This document shows, piece after piece, positions 1 to 8,443 of a stretch of DNA of 64,000 nucleotides. This DNA is from an uncultured Eubacteriales bacterium (GTDB lineage: Bacteria; Bacillota; Clostridia; Lachnospirales; Lachnospiraceae), in the NCBI GenBank assembly GCA_900314885.1, contig OMWY01000016.1:20778-84777 (forward strand), read 5' to 3'. A model generated the notes under the pieces. It saw only the letters and a program-made list of their open reading frames with translations, ran no database searches and was not told the DNA's origin. The translations under genes were made by a program, and so were the position numbers. The first letter of the stretch is position 1. Each line of letters starts with the position of its first letter.

Positions 1-1561
1 TTTCGTCCTTTAAATCAGTCGCAAGCTTCTTATAATCATCGGCAGAAATTAATCCCAGCTGATATAATACACCCGCGTCTAATTTATTTTCTTCGTCAAG
101 AACAAGCACAACCTCGTCATAATTTTCCGGCCACGCCCCCGTGAGAACGTCGTAGCTGTCAGTGATTATGCTGCTTACAACAGAGTCATTTCCCTCCATG
201 AGCTGTGAGAAATTCGTCGTTCCCTGGCTCGTCTGCCCGCCATTTGCCATCATGGACATGTTCTGCTCACGTTCTTTCTGCATGGTGCTGACCATACTTT
301 CTGTGAGACCGGCAGCTGCGTCTGTGTCGGAATTATTCGCCACTATATTTCCATCTGCGTCCTTCGAATAAACGGTAAAATTCAAATCATATGAATATAA
401 TATTCCGTTCTCGCCTACGTAATTATGAATCTCACTGTCAGGATTATCAAGGTATTCCTTGAATTTCGTCAGGTTATTTTCCGCGACACTCGAGGAGGTA
501 TCCACTTTATTTTTAAGTGACTCAGTATCCGCGATAATTTTATCCGAATTATTTTCGTCACTGTTTTTTCCTAGCGTCCTCGAACCGCCGCCCGACATAC
601 CTGCGCTTCCCATAAGGGCTGTCATATCTATGGTCTGCGAGGTAATTGTTATAGGATAAGAAGACATCGTCTCCGTCTGAATATCATCTATATATTTATT
701 CACACCGCTTGATATAGATAAAATAAGGGCGATTCCGATAATACCGATGGAGCCCGCGAAGGCGGTCAATATTGTCCTCCCCTTTTTAGTCCGCAAATTG
801 CTGAAGGAAAGAGACAGAGAAGTAAAAAATGACATTCCCGCCCGCTTAATTCTTTTCTTTTCTTTTAATTCAGTGTTTTCTATCTGAAATGGGTTGCTGT
901 CGTCAATTATTTTCCCATCCTTTAACTTAACTATTCTTGTCGAATATTTATACGCAAGCTCCGGATTATGGGTAACCATTACGACAAGTCTCTTCTCAGC
1001 AACCTTCTTAAGAAGCTCCATGACCTGGATACTTGTCTCGCTGTCAAGAGCTCCCGTCGGCTCATCGGCGAGAAGAATCTTCGGATCATTTACAAGAGCG
1101 CGGGCAATAGCGACACGCTGCATCTGGCCGCCCGATAGCTGGTTTGGCTTCTTATGGTACTGGCCTTTAAGGCCCACCTCATCGAGGGCTTCCATGGAAC
1201 GGCGCTTGCGTTCATCTCCCGAAATTCCGCTAATCGTAAGGGCCAGCTCCACATTCGCGAGAATCGTAAGGTGCTGGATGAGGTTATAGCTCTGGAAGAC
1301 AAAGCCTATGGTGTGATTTCTGTAGGTATCCCAGTCCCTGTCGTTATATTTCTTCGTGGAAATTCCATCTATAATCAGGTCACCTGTATCGTATCTGTCA
1401 AGGCCGCCGATGATGTTAAGAAATGTCGTCTTGCCTGAGCCTGATGGCCCTAATACCGAAACAAATTCATTATCACGGAGGTTTATGGAAACGTGGTCGA
1501 GTGCCTGTTGGGTAAGCTCTCCGGTCTTATAGGTCTTGGTTATGTCTTTAATTTCTAGCAT
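1..1561 (-). CDS. ABC transporter, fused ATPase and permease (partial, 3' end outside window)
   Basis: This is a MacB/LolD-type export or mechanotransmission ABC protein with the nucleotide-binding domain first and a membrane domain after it. The ATPase part shows Walker [10 protein letters not shown] near residue 40, the signature LSGGQ near 145 and Walker [13 protein letters not shown] just after. A first membrane helix (about residues 255-285, rich in Gly/Ile) follows, then a long extracytoplasmic region rich in Ser, Asn and Asp. The reading frame runs off the left edge, so about 520 residues are visible. The start ATG at 1561 has a consensus promoter upstream. The substrate cannot be told; such fused proteins in Clostridia often export peptides or act in envelope stress. 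Confidence 0.9.
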   Translation of the reverse strand, partial: MLEIKDITKTYKTGELTQQALDHVSINLRDNEFVSVLGPSGSGKTTFLNIIGGLDRYDTGDLIIDGISTKKYNDRDWDTYRNHTIGFVFQSYNLIQHLTILANVELALTISGISGDERKRRSMEALDEVGLKGQYHKKPNQLSGGQMQRVAIARALVNDPKILLADEPTGALDSETSIQVMELLKKVAEKRLVVMVTHNPELAYKYSTRIVKLKDGKIIDDSNPFQIENTELKEKKRIKRAGMSFFTSLSLSFSNLRTKKGRTILTAFAGSIGIIGIALILSISSGVNKYIDDIQTETMSSYPITITSQTIDMTALMGSAGMSGGGSRTLGKNSDENNSDKIIADTESLKNKVDTSSSVAENNLTKFKEYLDNPDSEIHNYVGENGILYSYDLNFTVYSKDADGNIVANNSDTDAAAGLTESMVSTMQKEREQNMSMMANGGQTSQGTTNFSQLMEGNDSVVSSIITDSYDVLTGAWPENYDEVVLVLDEENKLDAGVLYQLGLISADDYKKLATDLKDE

Positions 1562-1602
1562 TTATTCGCCTTTCTGTCATATAATCCGCTGCAACTTAAG
1601 TA

Positions 1603-1632
1603 ATAATACTCTGACCTCTGACATCTTGTCAA
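1603..1632 (-). promoter_or_regulatory. Promoter of the ABC ATPase/permease gene
   Basis: On the minus strand there is TTGACA (1627-1632), an 18-base spacer and TATTAT (1603-1608), about 40 bases before the start codon. The spacer holds a direct repeat of GTCAGAG, a possible operator. Confidence 0.6.
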
Positions 1633-1652
1633 CATGCTGTCTATCGGTTTAT

Positions 1653-1693
1653 GAAACTTTTAGATTGAAATAAAGTTTCTGTTAAATTATAAT
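1653..1693 (+). promoter_or_regulatory. Promoter with overlapping inverted repeat, AEC carrier gene
   Basis: TTGAAA (1665-1670), 17 bases, TATAAT (1688-1693). An inverted repeat GAAACTTT (1653-1660) / AAAGTTTC (1672-1679) brackets the -35 box and is a likely operator. The regulator is unknown. Confidence 0.6.
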
Positions 1694-1715
1694 AGAATAG
1701 AAAGGGGATGTCGCT

Positions 1716-2669
1716 TTGGAAAATCTTGTATTCAGTCTTAACTCGGTAATGCCCATCTTTTTAATGATGGTGTTAGGTATATTTTTAAAGAAATGGGGAC
1801 TTATAGATACCGCCTTCGCTTCGAAATTAAACACATTTGTCTTCAAGGTATCGCTTCCCATATTGCTCTTCTCCGACCTGTCATCGCAGGACTTCAGGGA
1901 AGGCTTTGACCTTAGGTTTGTGGTCTTCTGTTTTGCCGCGACCCTGTTATCTATAGGACTGGTATCGCTGCTCTCGCTATTTATTAATGAGAGGCCGCTT
2001 CGCGGAGAATTTATCCAGGCAGCATACAGGTCAAGCGCCGCCCTTATCGGAATTGCCTTTATCAAGAATATCTATGGCACTTCGGGTATGGGACCTCTTA
2101 TGATAATCGGGGCAGTACCTCTCTATAACATTATGGCTGTGGTGGTTCTTGAAGTGACCGCAGAGAGAAATGATGAGGAAATCGCTGATAAAAAAGCTCT
2201 CGCAAAGAAAACTGCTCTTGGGATCGTGAAGAATCCTATACTTATCGGAATAGTTGTGGGGCTTGTCTGGTCTCTCTTAAGACTCCCTAATCCCGTAATT
2301 CTACGGAAACTCACCTCATCAATCGGCGCCACAGCGACTCCTATGGGCCTTATCGCCATGGGCGCCATGATTGATTTTTCTAAAATCCGCGAGGTTGGAA
2401 AGCCGGTAATCGCGGCAGCACTTATTAAAACCTTCGGCCTTGAGGCCCTCTTTATGCCCATTGCGGCCTACCTAGGCTTCCGCAATGAAAATATGGTCGC
2501 CATCATGACAATGCTAGGCTCCGCCACGACTGTCAGCTCATTTGTCATGGCAAAAAATATGGGACATGAAGGTTCCCTCACAGCGGGAACCGTTGCCCTC
2601 TCTACACTCATTTCAGGCTTCTCGCTCACCTTCTGGCTGTGGCTTGCAAAGACCCTGGGGCTTGTGTGA
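1716..2669 (+). CDS. AEC family (auxin efflux carrier/malate permease) transporter
   Basis: A 317-residue integral membrane protein with about ten hydrophobic segments and the typical AEC beginning, in which a short extracellular N-terminus leads into a helix with 'VMPIFLMMVLG'. Family members carry organic acids such as malate or malonate, or unknown small molecules. The start is TTG at 1716, eight bases after AAAGGGGA; the ATG at 1708 is in another frame. It is monocistronic with its own promoter and inverted-repeat operator. The substrate cannot be derived from sequence. Confidence 0.85.
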   Translation: MENLVFSLNSVMPIFLMMVLGIFLKKWGLIDTAFASKLNTFVFKVSLPILLFSDLSSQDFREGFDLRFVVFCFAATLLSIGLVSLLSLFINERPLRGEFIQAAYRSSAALIGIAFIKNIYGTSGMGPLMIIGAVPLYNIMAVVVLEVTAERNDEEIADKKALAKKTALGIVKNPILIGIVVGLVWSLLRLPNPVILRKLTSSIGATATPMGLIAMGAMIDFSKIREVGKPVIAAALIKTFGLEALFMPIAAYLGFRNENMVAIMTMLGSATTVSSFVMAKNMGHEGSLTAGTVALSTLISGFSLTFWLWLAKTLGLV

Positions 2670-2713
2670 AACAGAGACACGGACAGGAACCGGATGCTAC
2701 CATATTACCTTAT

Positions 2714-3019
2714 CTAAGCGCTTACCTGTTGACGATAGGGTTTAATACGAGATATCTTTTCGAATTCACCGGAAACTTTAAGCATGTCAAGCTCATATTG
2801 ATTCTGCGCATTCATCCAGAATTCAGGACTAGTGCCAAAATATGCAGACAACCTTGCGGCAGTATCAGCGCTTATGCCACGTTTTCCGCTAATTATTTCG
2901 CTGATGCGTGATTGTGGAATATTAGTGTCTTTCGACAATTTATAGGCAGAAATATGCATCGGTATTAAAAACTCTTCTTGCAATATTTCGCCGGGCTTAG
3001 TCGGTTCAATATCATACAT
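2714..3019 (-). CDS. higA: HigA-type antitoxin, XRE family
   Basis: About 101 residues with the conserved HigA opening 'IEPTKPGEILQEEFL', a helix-turn-helix 'LSKDTNIPQSRISEIISGKRGIS' region, and 'AARLSAYFGTSPEFWMNAQ'. It should neutralise the upstream HigB toxin and repress its own operon. I chose the ATG at 3019 because GGAGG lies eight bases upstream; a start at 3055 would overlap the toxin gene by 16 bases. The toxin-first order is typical of hig loci. Confidence 0.9.
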   Translation of the reverse strand: MYDIEPTKPGEILQEEFLIPMHISAYKLSKDTNIPQSRISEIISGKRGISADTAARLSAYFGTSPEFWMNAQNQYELDMLKVSGEFEKISRIKPYRQQVSA

Positions 3020-3039
3020 AACCAGGTCCTCCATTTTTT

Positions 3040-3321
3040 CTAATGATAATTGCATATGTCTTGTACGATTACCCGCCCATCATTCCAGTAAAAGCATATC
3101 CTGTAAGTGTCGTTGATTCTGATACTGTGCTGTCCTTTTCTGTCACCGCTCAGCTCTTCCAGATGGTTAGAAGGCGGTATTCTCAGATCATTTAGTGAAA
3201 CTGCTGAGTTTAAAACAACCAACTTTCTTCGGGCTGTTTTCTGAATATCCTGAGGCAGCTTCGATGAAAAGTGCATATCCCATATTCTTTTCCCTTCCTT
3301 GTCGTGCCATTCTGAAATCAT
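3040..3321 (-). CDS. higB: HigB/RelE-family toxin (ribosome-dependent mRNA interferase)
   Basis: A 93-residue RelE-fold protein. Family landmarks are visible: 'SSKLPQDIQKTARRKL', 'LNDLRIPPSNHLEEL', and 'QHSIRINDTYRICFYW' carrying the basic and aromatic residues of the active face. The toxin would cleave mRNA in the ribosomal A site. It is the first gene of higBA and sits under a TTGACA-17-TATTCT promoter. Confidence 0.9.
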   Translation of the reverse strand: MISEWHDKEGKRIWDMHFSSKLPQDIQKTARRKLVVLNSAVSLNDLRIPPSNHLEELSGDRKGQHSIRINDTYRICFYWNDGRVIVQDICNYH

Positions 3322-3356
3322 ATATACTTCCGTCCTACGTAACTATTTCTATTTAT

Positions 3357-3385
3357 AGAATACACTAAATACCGTCATTTGTCAA
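3357..3385 (-). promoter_or_regulatory. higBA promoter
   Basis: Minus-strand TTGACA (3380-3385), a 17-base spacer and TATTCT (3357-3362), about 36 bases upstream of higB. No obvious extra palindrome was seen. Confidence 0.65.
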
Positions 3386-3403
3386 TAATATTCTAATATA
3401 CCG

Positions 3404-3559
3404 CATGGCAGGAATCTCATACCGGGTTGCATGGCCGATGGCAAGACAGAAGAAGCGCTTAGAAATGCTGATGTTATCATTTCCGAATGGATTGAAACAG
3501 CAAAACGTGAAAACCGGCCAATCCCTGTTCCTCAGTACGCTCGCTATGTATCAGCATAG
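3404..3559 (+). pseudogene. HicB antitoxin relic
   Basis: A short open frame reads 'LIPGCMADGKTEEALRNA' and continues into '...ISEWIETAKREN', ending in TAG at 3557-3559. This matches the core of HicB-like antitoxins (PGC-ADG-T-EEAL). No start, no N-terminal strand and no HicA partner are present, so it is a decayed remnant. It lies just before the tRNA promoter, a typical landing place for mobile DNA. Confidence 0.65.
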
Positions 3560-3619
3560 GTATCATAGTTAGGGCATCGCGAATCTTGTAACTGCTATTA
3601 AAAGTCCTTTATCTGGGGG

Positions 3620-3648
3620 TTGACAAGATTTTTTCCGCGTGTTATACT
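3620..3648 (+). promoter_or_regulatory. Strong promoter of tRNA-Arg
   Basis: TTGACA (3620-3625), a 17-base spacer and TATACT (3643-3648), 22 bases before the mature tRNA. This is near the sigma-A consensus, as expected for a stable RNA. Confidence 0.85.
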
Positions 3649-3670
3649 GTTAAGGTCGGTGTAACCGCAT

Positions 3671-3744
3671 GTATGAGTAGCTCAGCTGGATAGAGCGTCC
3701 GCCTCCTAAGCGGAAGGTCGAGGGTTCAAATCCCTTCTCGTACA
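3671..3744 (+). tRNA. tRNA-Arg (anticodon CCU)
   Basis: A 74-base cloverleaf. The acceptor arms are GTATGAG and CTCGTAC with discriminator A; the D-arm is AGCTC...GAGC; the anticodon stem TCCGC/GCGGA holds the loop CTCCTAA (anticodon CCT); the T-arm is AGGGTTCAAATCCCT. CCA is not encoded. It reads AGG codons. A disrupted second copy of its 3' part lies about 80 bases downstream. Confidence 0.95.
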
Positions 3745-3788
3745 TATAACAATAGCATGAGTTTATCTCATGCTATTGTTATATGTAC
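3740..3788 (+). terminator. Long perfect hairpin after tRNA-Arg
   Basis: The two arms, 22 bases each (3740-3761 and 3767-3788), are perfectly complementary around a TTTAT loop. The left arm includes the last four acceptor bases (GTAC) and the discriminator of the tRNA. It is followed by GAGATTTTTAAC, so it can terminate transcription, although pairing would compete with the acceptor stem. Confidence 0.75.
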
Positions 3789-3820
3789 GAGATTTTTAAC
3801 TCTCATAAGCTGAGTATTAT

Positions 3821-3978
3821 AGCGGAAGGTCGAGGCTTATCGTTGCGCTTCGCGCAACGATGCCTGCCCGGCGAGGGCCTTATCGTTGCGCGAAGTGCAA
3901 CGATGCCTGCCCGGCGAGGCCCTTATCGCTGCGCGAAGCGCTGCGACGCCCGTCTGGCGAAGACTTCAAATCCCTTCT
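3821..3978 (+). repeat. tRNA-Arg 3'-part duplicate interrupted by three 43-bp tandem repeats
   Basis: AGCGGAAGGTCGAGG (3821-3835) and TTCAAATCCCTTCT (3965-3978) are copies of adjoining segments of the tRNA-Arg gene. Between them are exactly three 43-base units starting at 3836, 3879 and 3922. Each begins CTTATCG, contains a hairpin (for example ATCGTTGCGC-TTC-GCGCAACGAT) and ends in a CCCGGCGAGG-like run; the third unit is more diverged. The insertion point corresponds to the T-arm. It is a REP-like element in a tRNA relic. Confidence 0.8.
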
Positions 3979-3998
3979 TACCTTTAAGGAGACCAACC

Positions 3999-4838
3999 AT
4001 GATCCAGGATATTTACCCGCATCGCCTATATAATGAATATCGTCCGCTTGCTTACGCAAACGCCTTATCACCTGTATTTTCCGTCAAGGAAAATTCTGTC
4101 CTGCTCCGTGTCGATGGCAGTAAGGTTTTCATTCCCTCCGTCTCTGACTTAGGCCTTCTTGAAAAGGACCCGAATCTCTCCTACCTCTTCGCCCTCGATG
4201 ACAATGAATACTTTATCTACCGAGGCGAATTAATGTCTGTTCCCGCGGGCTTCGAATACGTAAACTTCCGTACTATCCGTCATACCATGCCCCCTGTGGA
4301 TAAATCCATGACATTTATCATATCAACCGCCCTCCACGTGGGCGATTGGTACTCGAAAACAAGATTCTGCGGGCGTTGCGGCAGCAAAATGGCCCATTCT
4401 CATACCGAAAGAGCTATGATATGCGAAAAATGCGGCAACATTGTATACCCTAGAATCATGCCTGCCGTGATAGTGGGTGTCTTAAACGGAAATAAAATGC
4501 TCGTCACCAAGTACGCGAACAGACCATTTACAGAATACGCTCTTGTCGCCGGATTTACAGAAATCGGTGAGACTCTTGAGCAGACTGTCGAGCGTGAGGT
4601 TATGGAAGAGACAGGTCTTAAGGTAAAAAATATCCGCTACTATAAGTCCCAGCCTTGGGGAGTAGCGGATGATATACTTTCAGGTTTTTTCTGCGATGTG
4701 GATGGTGATGATACGATTACCATGGATACCGGGGAGCTGAAGCTCGCTGAATGGGTGACACCGGAGACCATTACGCTGCAGTCAAATGACATGAGCCTGA
4801 CTAATGAAATGATGGCTTTATTTAAAGGAGGACTGTAA
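3999..4838 (+). CDS. nudC: NAD+/NADH diphosphatase (Nudix hydrolase NudC)
   Basis: A 279-residue enzyme that splits NAD(H) into NMN(H) and AMP and may remove NAD caps from RNA. A four-Cys zinc ribbon is present (CGRCG...CEKCGN). The Nudix box GFTEIGETLEQTVEREVMEE carries the catalytic glutamates, and the NudC-specific SQPWG motif follows. The ATG at 3999 is preceded by AAGGAG. The frame stays open further upstream through the repeat region, but that extension encodes low-complexity Arg/Ala-rich sequence and is not coding. The 3' end overlaps the convergent kinase gene by 17 bases. Confidence 0.93.
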   Translation: MIQDIYPHRLYNEYRPLAYANALSPVFSVKENSVLLRVDGSKVFIPSVSDLGLLEKDPNLSYLFALDDNEYFIYRGELMSVPAGFEYVNFRTIRHTMPPVDKSMTFIISTALHVGDWYSKTRFCGRCGSKMAHSHTERAMICEKCGNIVYPRIMPAVIVGVLNGNKMLVTKYANRPFTEYALVAGFTEIGETLEQTVEREVMEETGLKVKNIRYYKSQPWGVADDILSGFFCDVDGDDTITMDTGELKLAEWVTPETITLQSNDMSLTNEMMALFKGGL

Positions 4839-6078
4839 ATCCTATCACTCCGTCCTTCCAGGCGACTGAGATTTTTCCTTTCAGCGCCTGGGTAAGCCCC
4901 TCAGCCATCGAAAGCCCAATGCCGTAGCCGGACTTCTTAGAGTTGTGAGACTCATCATTTCTGTAAAAACGCTCAAAAAACTTAGAACAATCAACGCTTG
5001 AACCATCCTTGTAGTCATTCTTCACTACGAATTTTACATTCTTTCCCTTATTGGCCCGCCCAAGAATAACGGATATTCTTCCGCCGTCGTCGCAGTATTT
5101 CGCGGCATTATCCATTAATATATTTATTAATTCACGAAGCATATCCTTGTTAGTATTCAGATGAATATCGTCCTCTATCTTGGTCTCAAGAGTCTTTCCC
5201 TGCGTTGAAATGACTGATTTAAATGAGTTCACTGTTTCAGTCGTAAGCTTGCTTACATTAGTATCGACAGGCTGGGATTTTCCGTTCTTCTCATCCATTC
5301 TTGACATGGAAATTAGTGCATTTACAAGGCCCGACAGCCTTTGTACCTGGGCTAAGGTGCTCTCCGTCCACTCATTTTTACCCTCTGTCATTTCGAGAAC
5401 CTCGGTGTTCGCGGAAATGATGGCAAGCGGGGTCTTAAGCTCATGGCCTGCGTTTGTGATAAACTGCTTCTGCTTCTCCGAGCTCTCTATGGCGGGCTTT
5501 ATCGCCCTCTTTGAAAATACATAGACAAGGATAAAAATAACCGCATACGAAGCGAGGCCGATTCCCGTAGAAAGGTTAAATAAAACCTTTGTAGTGGAAA
5601 AACGAGCCGTGGTGTCAAGATAGGTTACTCGCTTTCCGCCATCATCCTCATCGGTCACTACATACATATATGAAGAGCCGTCTTCAGTGTATTTTATGCC
5701 TGTAGTAGCGTCACTAGAAAGCGCCTCAGTAGCATACTTTGTGGCTGTCTCCTCATCTATCGAGGCAATATGGCCAAGGTTTACATCCGTCACTGTACCG
5801 CTAGTATCCGCTATCACCGTAAAATATCTGGTCTCATAACGGGTTTCGGGCGTCACAAGCTTATTGAATTCATCCTCGGTAAGATTTTTAAAATGTGTCG
5901 AATCCCATTTGGTGGGAACATCGCCACTGTTATTGGCTATCATTACGAGACGTTCATTAGCTTCATTGAAGACATGACTGTAATATATCGCGTTAATGAG
6001 TCCCAAAACAGCGCTCATTACAACAAATACAACAGTCATTGCGATAACTATAAACTTTTTCTGCAGTTTTTTAAGCAT
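4822..6078 (-). CDS. Two-component sensor histidine kinase
   Basis: About 418 residues. Membrane helix 1 is near residues 8-32, an extracytoplasmic sensor covers about 35-165, and helix 2 is near 170-195. The DHp box NAGHELKTPLAII carries the phospho-acceptor His. N box LMDNAAKYCDDGG and G box GYGIGLSMAEG follow. No clear HAMP domain is seen. It is co-transcribed with and overlaps the upstream response regulator. I chose the ATG at 6078; a GTG two codons earlier is possible. The signal is unknown. Confidence 0.9.
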   Translation of the reverse strand: MLKKLQKKFIVIAMTVVFVVMSAVLGLINAIYYSHVFNEANERLVMIANNSGDVPTKWDSTHFKNLTEDEFNKLVTPETRYETRYFTVIADTSGTVTDVNLGHIASIDEETATKYATEALSSDATTGIKYTEDGSSYMYVVTDEDDGGKRVTYLDTTARFSTTKVLFNLSTGIGLASYAVIFILVYVFSKRAIKPAIESSEKQKQFITNAGHELKTPLAIISANTEVLEMTEGKNEWTESTLAQVQRLSGLVNALISMSRMDEKNGKSQPVDTNVSKLTTETVNSFKSVISTQGKTLETKIEDDIHLNTNKDMLRELINILMDNAAKYCDDGGRISVILGRANKGKNVKFVVKNDYKDGSSVDCSKFFERFYRNDESHNSKKSGYGIGLSMAEGLTQALKGKISVAWKDGVIGFTVLL

Positions 6079-6769
6079 AGGCACTTTCCTCTCCCGCGCC
6101 TTCTGTCTCTATAAGCTTGAAACTGCCTCCTTTCTCTCCTTCTATAGTAAGGTCAGCAGCTATTGAGACCAGTTTTTTGCGCAAATATGATATATAGAGC
6201 CAGACCGCGTTCTCATCCGCATCCGCCTCATCTGTAAAGAATCTGTCAAGAATTTCCTTTGTCGAAAATTCCTTGTCAGGGTTTAACATGAACATCTGCA
6301 TAATCTCAGCTTCTCTCGTAGCGAGTCTGATGGAATTCTCACTCACAAGCTCAAGGCTCTCTGTATCAAGTGAAACGGTGCCTAAAGTGACGATTTTATT
6401 GTTATATTTTGTAAATCTGCGTTCCATGGACCTGATTCTCGCTAGCAGTTCTCCCATGGCAAATGGCTTTGTGAGATAGTCGTCAGCGCCTGCGTCAAGT
6501 CCTATAACCCTGTCATCCACCTCGGCCTTCGCCGTAAGGAAGAGGACCGGAGTTCTGTCTCCTGCCGCGCGCATATTTTTTACGAGAGTTATCCCGTCCA
6601 TCTTTGGCATCATTATATCGAATACGCCCAGATCATAGACATTTTCCTTGGTCAGGGCAAGAGCTTCTTCCCCATCGGAGGCTCTGTCGACCTGGTAGCC
6701 CGAATGCGTAAGGACCGCCGTCAGCGCCCTCTGCAGGTCAATTTCATCTTCAGCAAGTAAAATCTTCAT
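6071..6769 (-). CDS. OmpR-family response regulator
   Basis: A 232-residue regulator. The receiver domain (about 1-115) has the acidic pair ED near residue 8, phospho-acceptor Asp in 'GVFDIMMPKMDG', Thr in 'FLTAKAE' and Lys in 'LTKPF'. A winged-helix DNA-binding domain (about 130-222) follows, with 'TREAEIMQMFMLNPD' and 'VWLYISYLRKKL'. It pairs with the kinase encoded immediately downstream and overlaps its start. Confidence 0.92.
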   Translation of the reverse strand: MKILLAEDEIDLQRALTAVLTHSGYQVDRASDGEEALALTKENVYDLGVFDIMMPKMDGITLVKNMRAAGDRTPVLFLTAKAEVDDRVIGLDAGADDYLTKPFAMGELLARIRSMERRFTKYNNKIVTLGTVSLDTESLELVSENSIRLATREAEIMQMFMLNPDKEFSTKEILDRFFTDEADADENAVWLYISYLRKKLVSIAADLTIEGEKGGSFKLIETEGAGEESAYA

Positions 6770-6795
6770 ATTGCATACACCCCTTAGTGTTTTTA

Positions 6796-7422
6796 TTAAC
6801 TATTTTCTTGAATCAAATCCCTTATCGTCTGCATAGAGACGTCAGTACTCGCCATTTCGTCGGCACACCTCTTTAACTCTGACACAATAAGGGCCTGATT
6901 TTTTACATTCTTCTTATATTTCAACTGGTGCTCAAGACTCGCCCAGGAGTCCATCGCTATGGTTCTTAGCTGTATTTCCGCGTAGAACTTACCCGGTTTA
7001 TTTCCCAAGATATCGGTAATCGGCGACTCTACACGGACTATCATATGGTAGCTCCTGTAGCCGTTCGGTTTGCTGTGCCTGATATAGTCCTTTTCGTTGA
7101 TGACCTCGACACCGCCGAAATCCCTGATATGCTTCACATTCGCGTACACATCATCAAGGAAGCCGCATACGATTCGCACGCCTATGGCGTCGTGAATCTC
7201 GGTAAGCGCTGACAACGGGGTGACCGGCAGCCCCTTGCGCTCACACTTTTCCCGCATGCTCTCTTCGGATTTTATCCTCGTCGACACAAATTCTACCGTG
7301 TCATGGCCCGTCTTCTCAACCTCAGCCTTACGTAAGAACTCTATCTTATCGAGCAGCGACTTCGCCACCATCTCAAGTGACCCGGCGTAACCGCCGTATA
7401 TACTGTCAGAATTTACATCCAT
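6796..7422 (-). CDS. Small alarmone synthetase, RelA/SpoT domain
   Basis: A 208-residue stand-alone synthetase, likely making (p)ppGpp from ATP and GDP/GTP. Synthetase landmarks are 'RIKSEESMREKCERKG', 'IHDAIGVRIVCGF', 'SKPNGYRSYHMIV' with the GYRS substrate loop, and 'AEIQLRTIAMDSWASLEHQLKYK'. There is no HD hydrolase, TGS or ACT domain, so it belongs with the RelP/RelQ class. Transcription would be independent of the adjacent two-component system, although the gap to it is only 26 bases. Confidence 0.88.
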   Translation of the reverse strand: MDVNSDSIYGGYAGSLEMVAKSLLDKIEFLRKAEVEKTGHDTVEFVSTRIKSEESMREKCERKGLPVTPLSALTEIHDAIGVRIVCGFLDDVYANVKHIRDFGGVEVINEKDYIRHSKPNGYRSYHMIVRVESPITDILGNKPGKFYAEIQLRTIAMDSWASLEHQLKYKKNVKNQALIVSELKRCADEMASTDVSMQTIRDLIQENS

Positions 7423-7508
7423 AAAAATATTTCCTTTGTTATTGCAAATTTCTCATTTATAGTATACCATAGAAGTATGAACATTTGGTATAAAAAGGTT
7501 GTTAAAGT

Positions 7509-8051
7509 ATGTTAAAATATAAGCTAAGAATAATTACCGTTTTTTTAACATTTTCTGTCATCGTCCTGCAGACCTCAGGCTGCGGACAAAGTAAGTCTGC
7601 TTCTTCTCTTGAAAATGTTCCGATTGCGACCTCTTCATCCGAAATCTCATCGGAGGCATTTTCATTTGACAGCGGCAAGGCGGTTTTCACGCCCGGGAGC
7701 GATCCGGCGGAAGCCTTATCCGCCCAGGGAGAAGCGCAAAATACCTTCACCGCTAAGTCCTGCGCTCTACCCGGTGATGATACTGTCTACACCTACAGCG
7801 GCTTTTCAGTGAGTGTAAATACCGACGAGGCGGGTAAAAGCCTTGTAACTGACGTCCTTCTCACCGATGACAGTCACACCACCGCAGAGGGGGCATACAT
7901 AGGGCTTTCCGCTTCAGACACAAAAAAATTGTACGGAGCTCCCGTCGAATCAGGAGATTCGTACATCTATACGAAGGGCAGGACCGAACTGATTTTCATT
8001 ATTGAAAGAGACAGCGTAGCAAGCATTGAGTACAGGCTAATCGGCGGTTAA
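7509..8051 (+). CDS. Putative lipoprotein of unknown function
   Basis: A 180-residue exported protein. The signal peptide has a hydrophobic core 'IITVFLTFSVIVLQ' and a lipobox ending TSGC, so Cys24 or so should be lipidated. A Ser/Glu-rich linker (about 28-75) precedes a compact domain rich in Thr, Tyr and Asp. The last 60 residues contain 'IGLSASDTKKLYGAP', a pattern seen in small uncharacterised clostridial lipoproteins. No enzymatic motif was recognised. It is divergent from the alarmone synthetase gene. Confidence 0.75.
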   Translation: MLKYKLRIITVFLTFSVIVLQTSGCGQSKSASSLENVPIATSSSEISSEAFSFDSGKAVFTPGSDPAEALSAQGEAQNTFTAKSCALPGDDTVYTYSGFSVSVNTDEAGKSLVTDVLLTDDSHTTAEGAYIGLSASDTKKLYGAPVESGDSYIYTKGRTELIFIIERDSVASIEYRLIGG

Positions 8052-8053
8052 GG

Positions 8054-8239
8054 TTAGCCGCCTGCCTGCATCATTTTACTTACCTGTTTTTTTACAACCA
8101 CAGCAAAGCCTGCTTCCGGATACTCCGCAAGCACGGCTCTTATTTCATCCTCGCGAGGCTCATTTTCAAACCCCTTCTTCCCCACGCACATCTTGATTCC
8201 GTCATCATCCATGATGCATTTCACAACATAGTTGATCAT
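8054..8239 (-). CDS. Small conserved hypothetical protein
   Basis: A 61-residue basic protein, convergent with and two bases from the lipoprotein gene. It contains 'CIMDDDGIKMCVGKKGFENE' and an amphipathic stretch 'EDEIRAVLAEYPEAGFAVVVKKQ'. The coding character is reasonable and ATG follows a GGGATGATC-like weak ribosome site. I do not recognise a family. Confidence 0.5.
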   Translation of the reverse strand: MINYVVKCIMDDDGIKMCVGKKGFENEPREDEIRAVLAEYPEAGFAVVVKKQVSKMMQAGG

Positions 8240-8417
8240 CCCTGATCACCTTCCCCCATTCGGCGCGCTCAAGTCAGCGCTGCTTTAAATTTTTTAAGGC
8301 TTACGAAAAATATATCGGCACAGAGTTGCGAATAGTTTACACAATTTTTATATTTTTTGAAAAACATACGCCGTTGGTAAAACCAGCGGCGCATTATTAT
8401 AAAAACAAAAACCGGTT

Positions 8418-8436
8418 CTCATCGCTTTGCGATGAG
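8418..8436 (-). terminator. Terminator of the GGGtGRT/NifU-like operon
   Basis: CTCATCGC-TTT-GCGATGAG just after the GGGtGRT stop codon. On the minus strand the hairpin is followed by AACCGGTTTTTG. Confidence 0.7.
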
Positions 8437-8443
8437 ACAATAC

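Noticed and set aside
894..1438. Open frames on both strands inside the ABC ATPase/permease gene
   Set aside because: They overlap the continuous ATPase reading frame with intact Walker and signature motifs, so they are shadows.
3836..3964. Possible CRISPR array from three regular repeats
   Set aside because: The 43-bp units are contiguous with no unique spacers and no cas genes are nearby; they are palindromic tandem repeats.
3783..3998. In-frame 72-codon extension upstream of nudC
   Set aside because: It is made of the tRNA terminator arm and the 43-bp repeats, gives Arg/Ala-rich nonsense, and the ATG at 3999 has a proper ribosome site and the normal NudC start.
4800..4840. Overlap of nudC and kinase 3' ends as a frameshift artefact
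   Set aside because: Both proteins end normally for their families; a 17-base convergent overlap is common in compact genomes.
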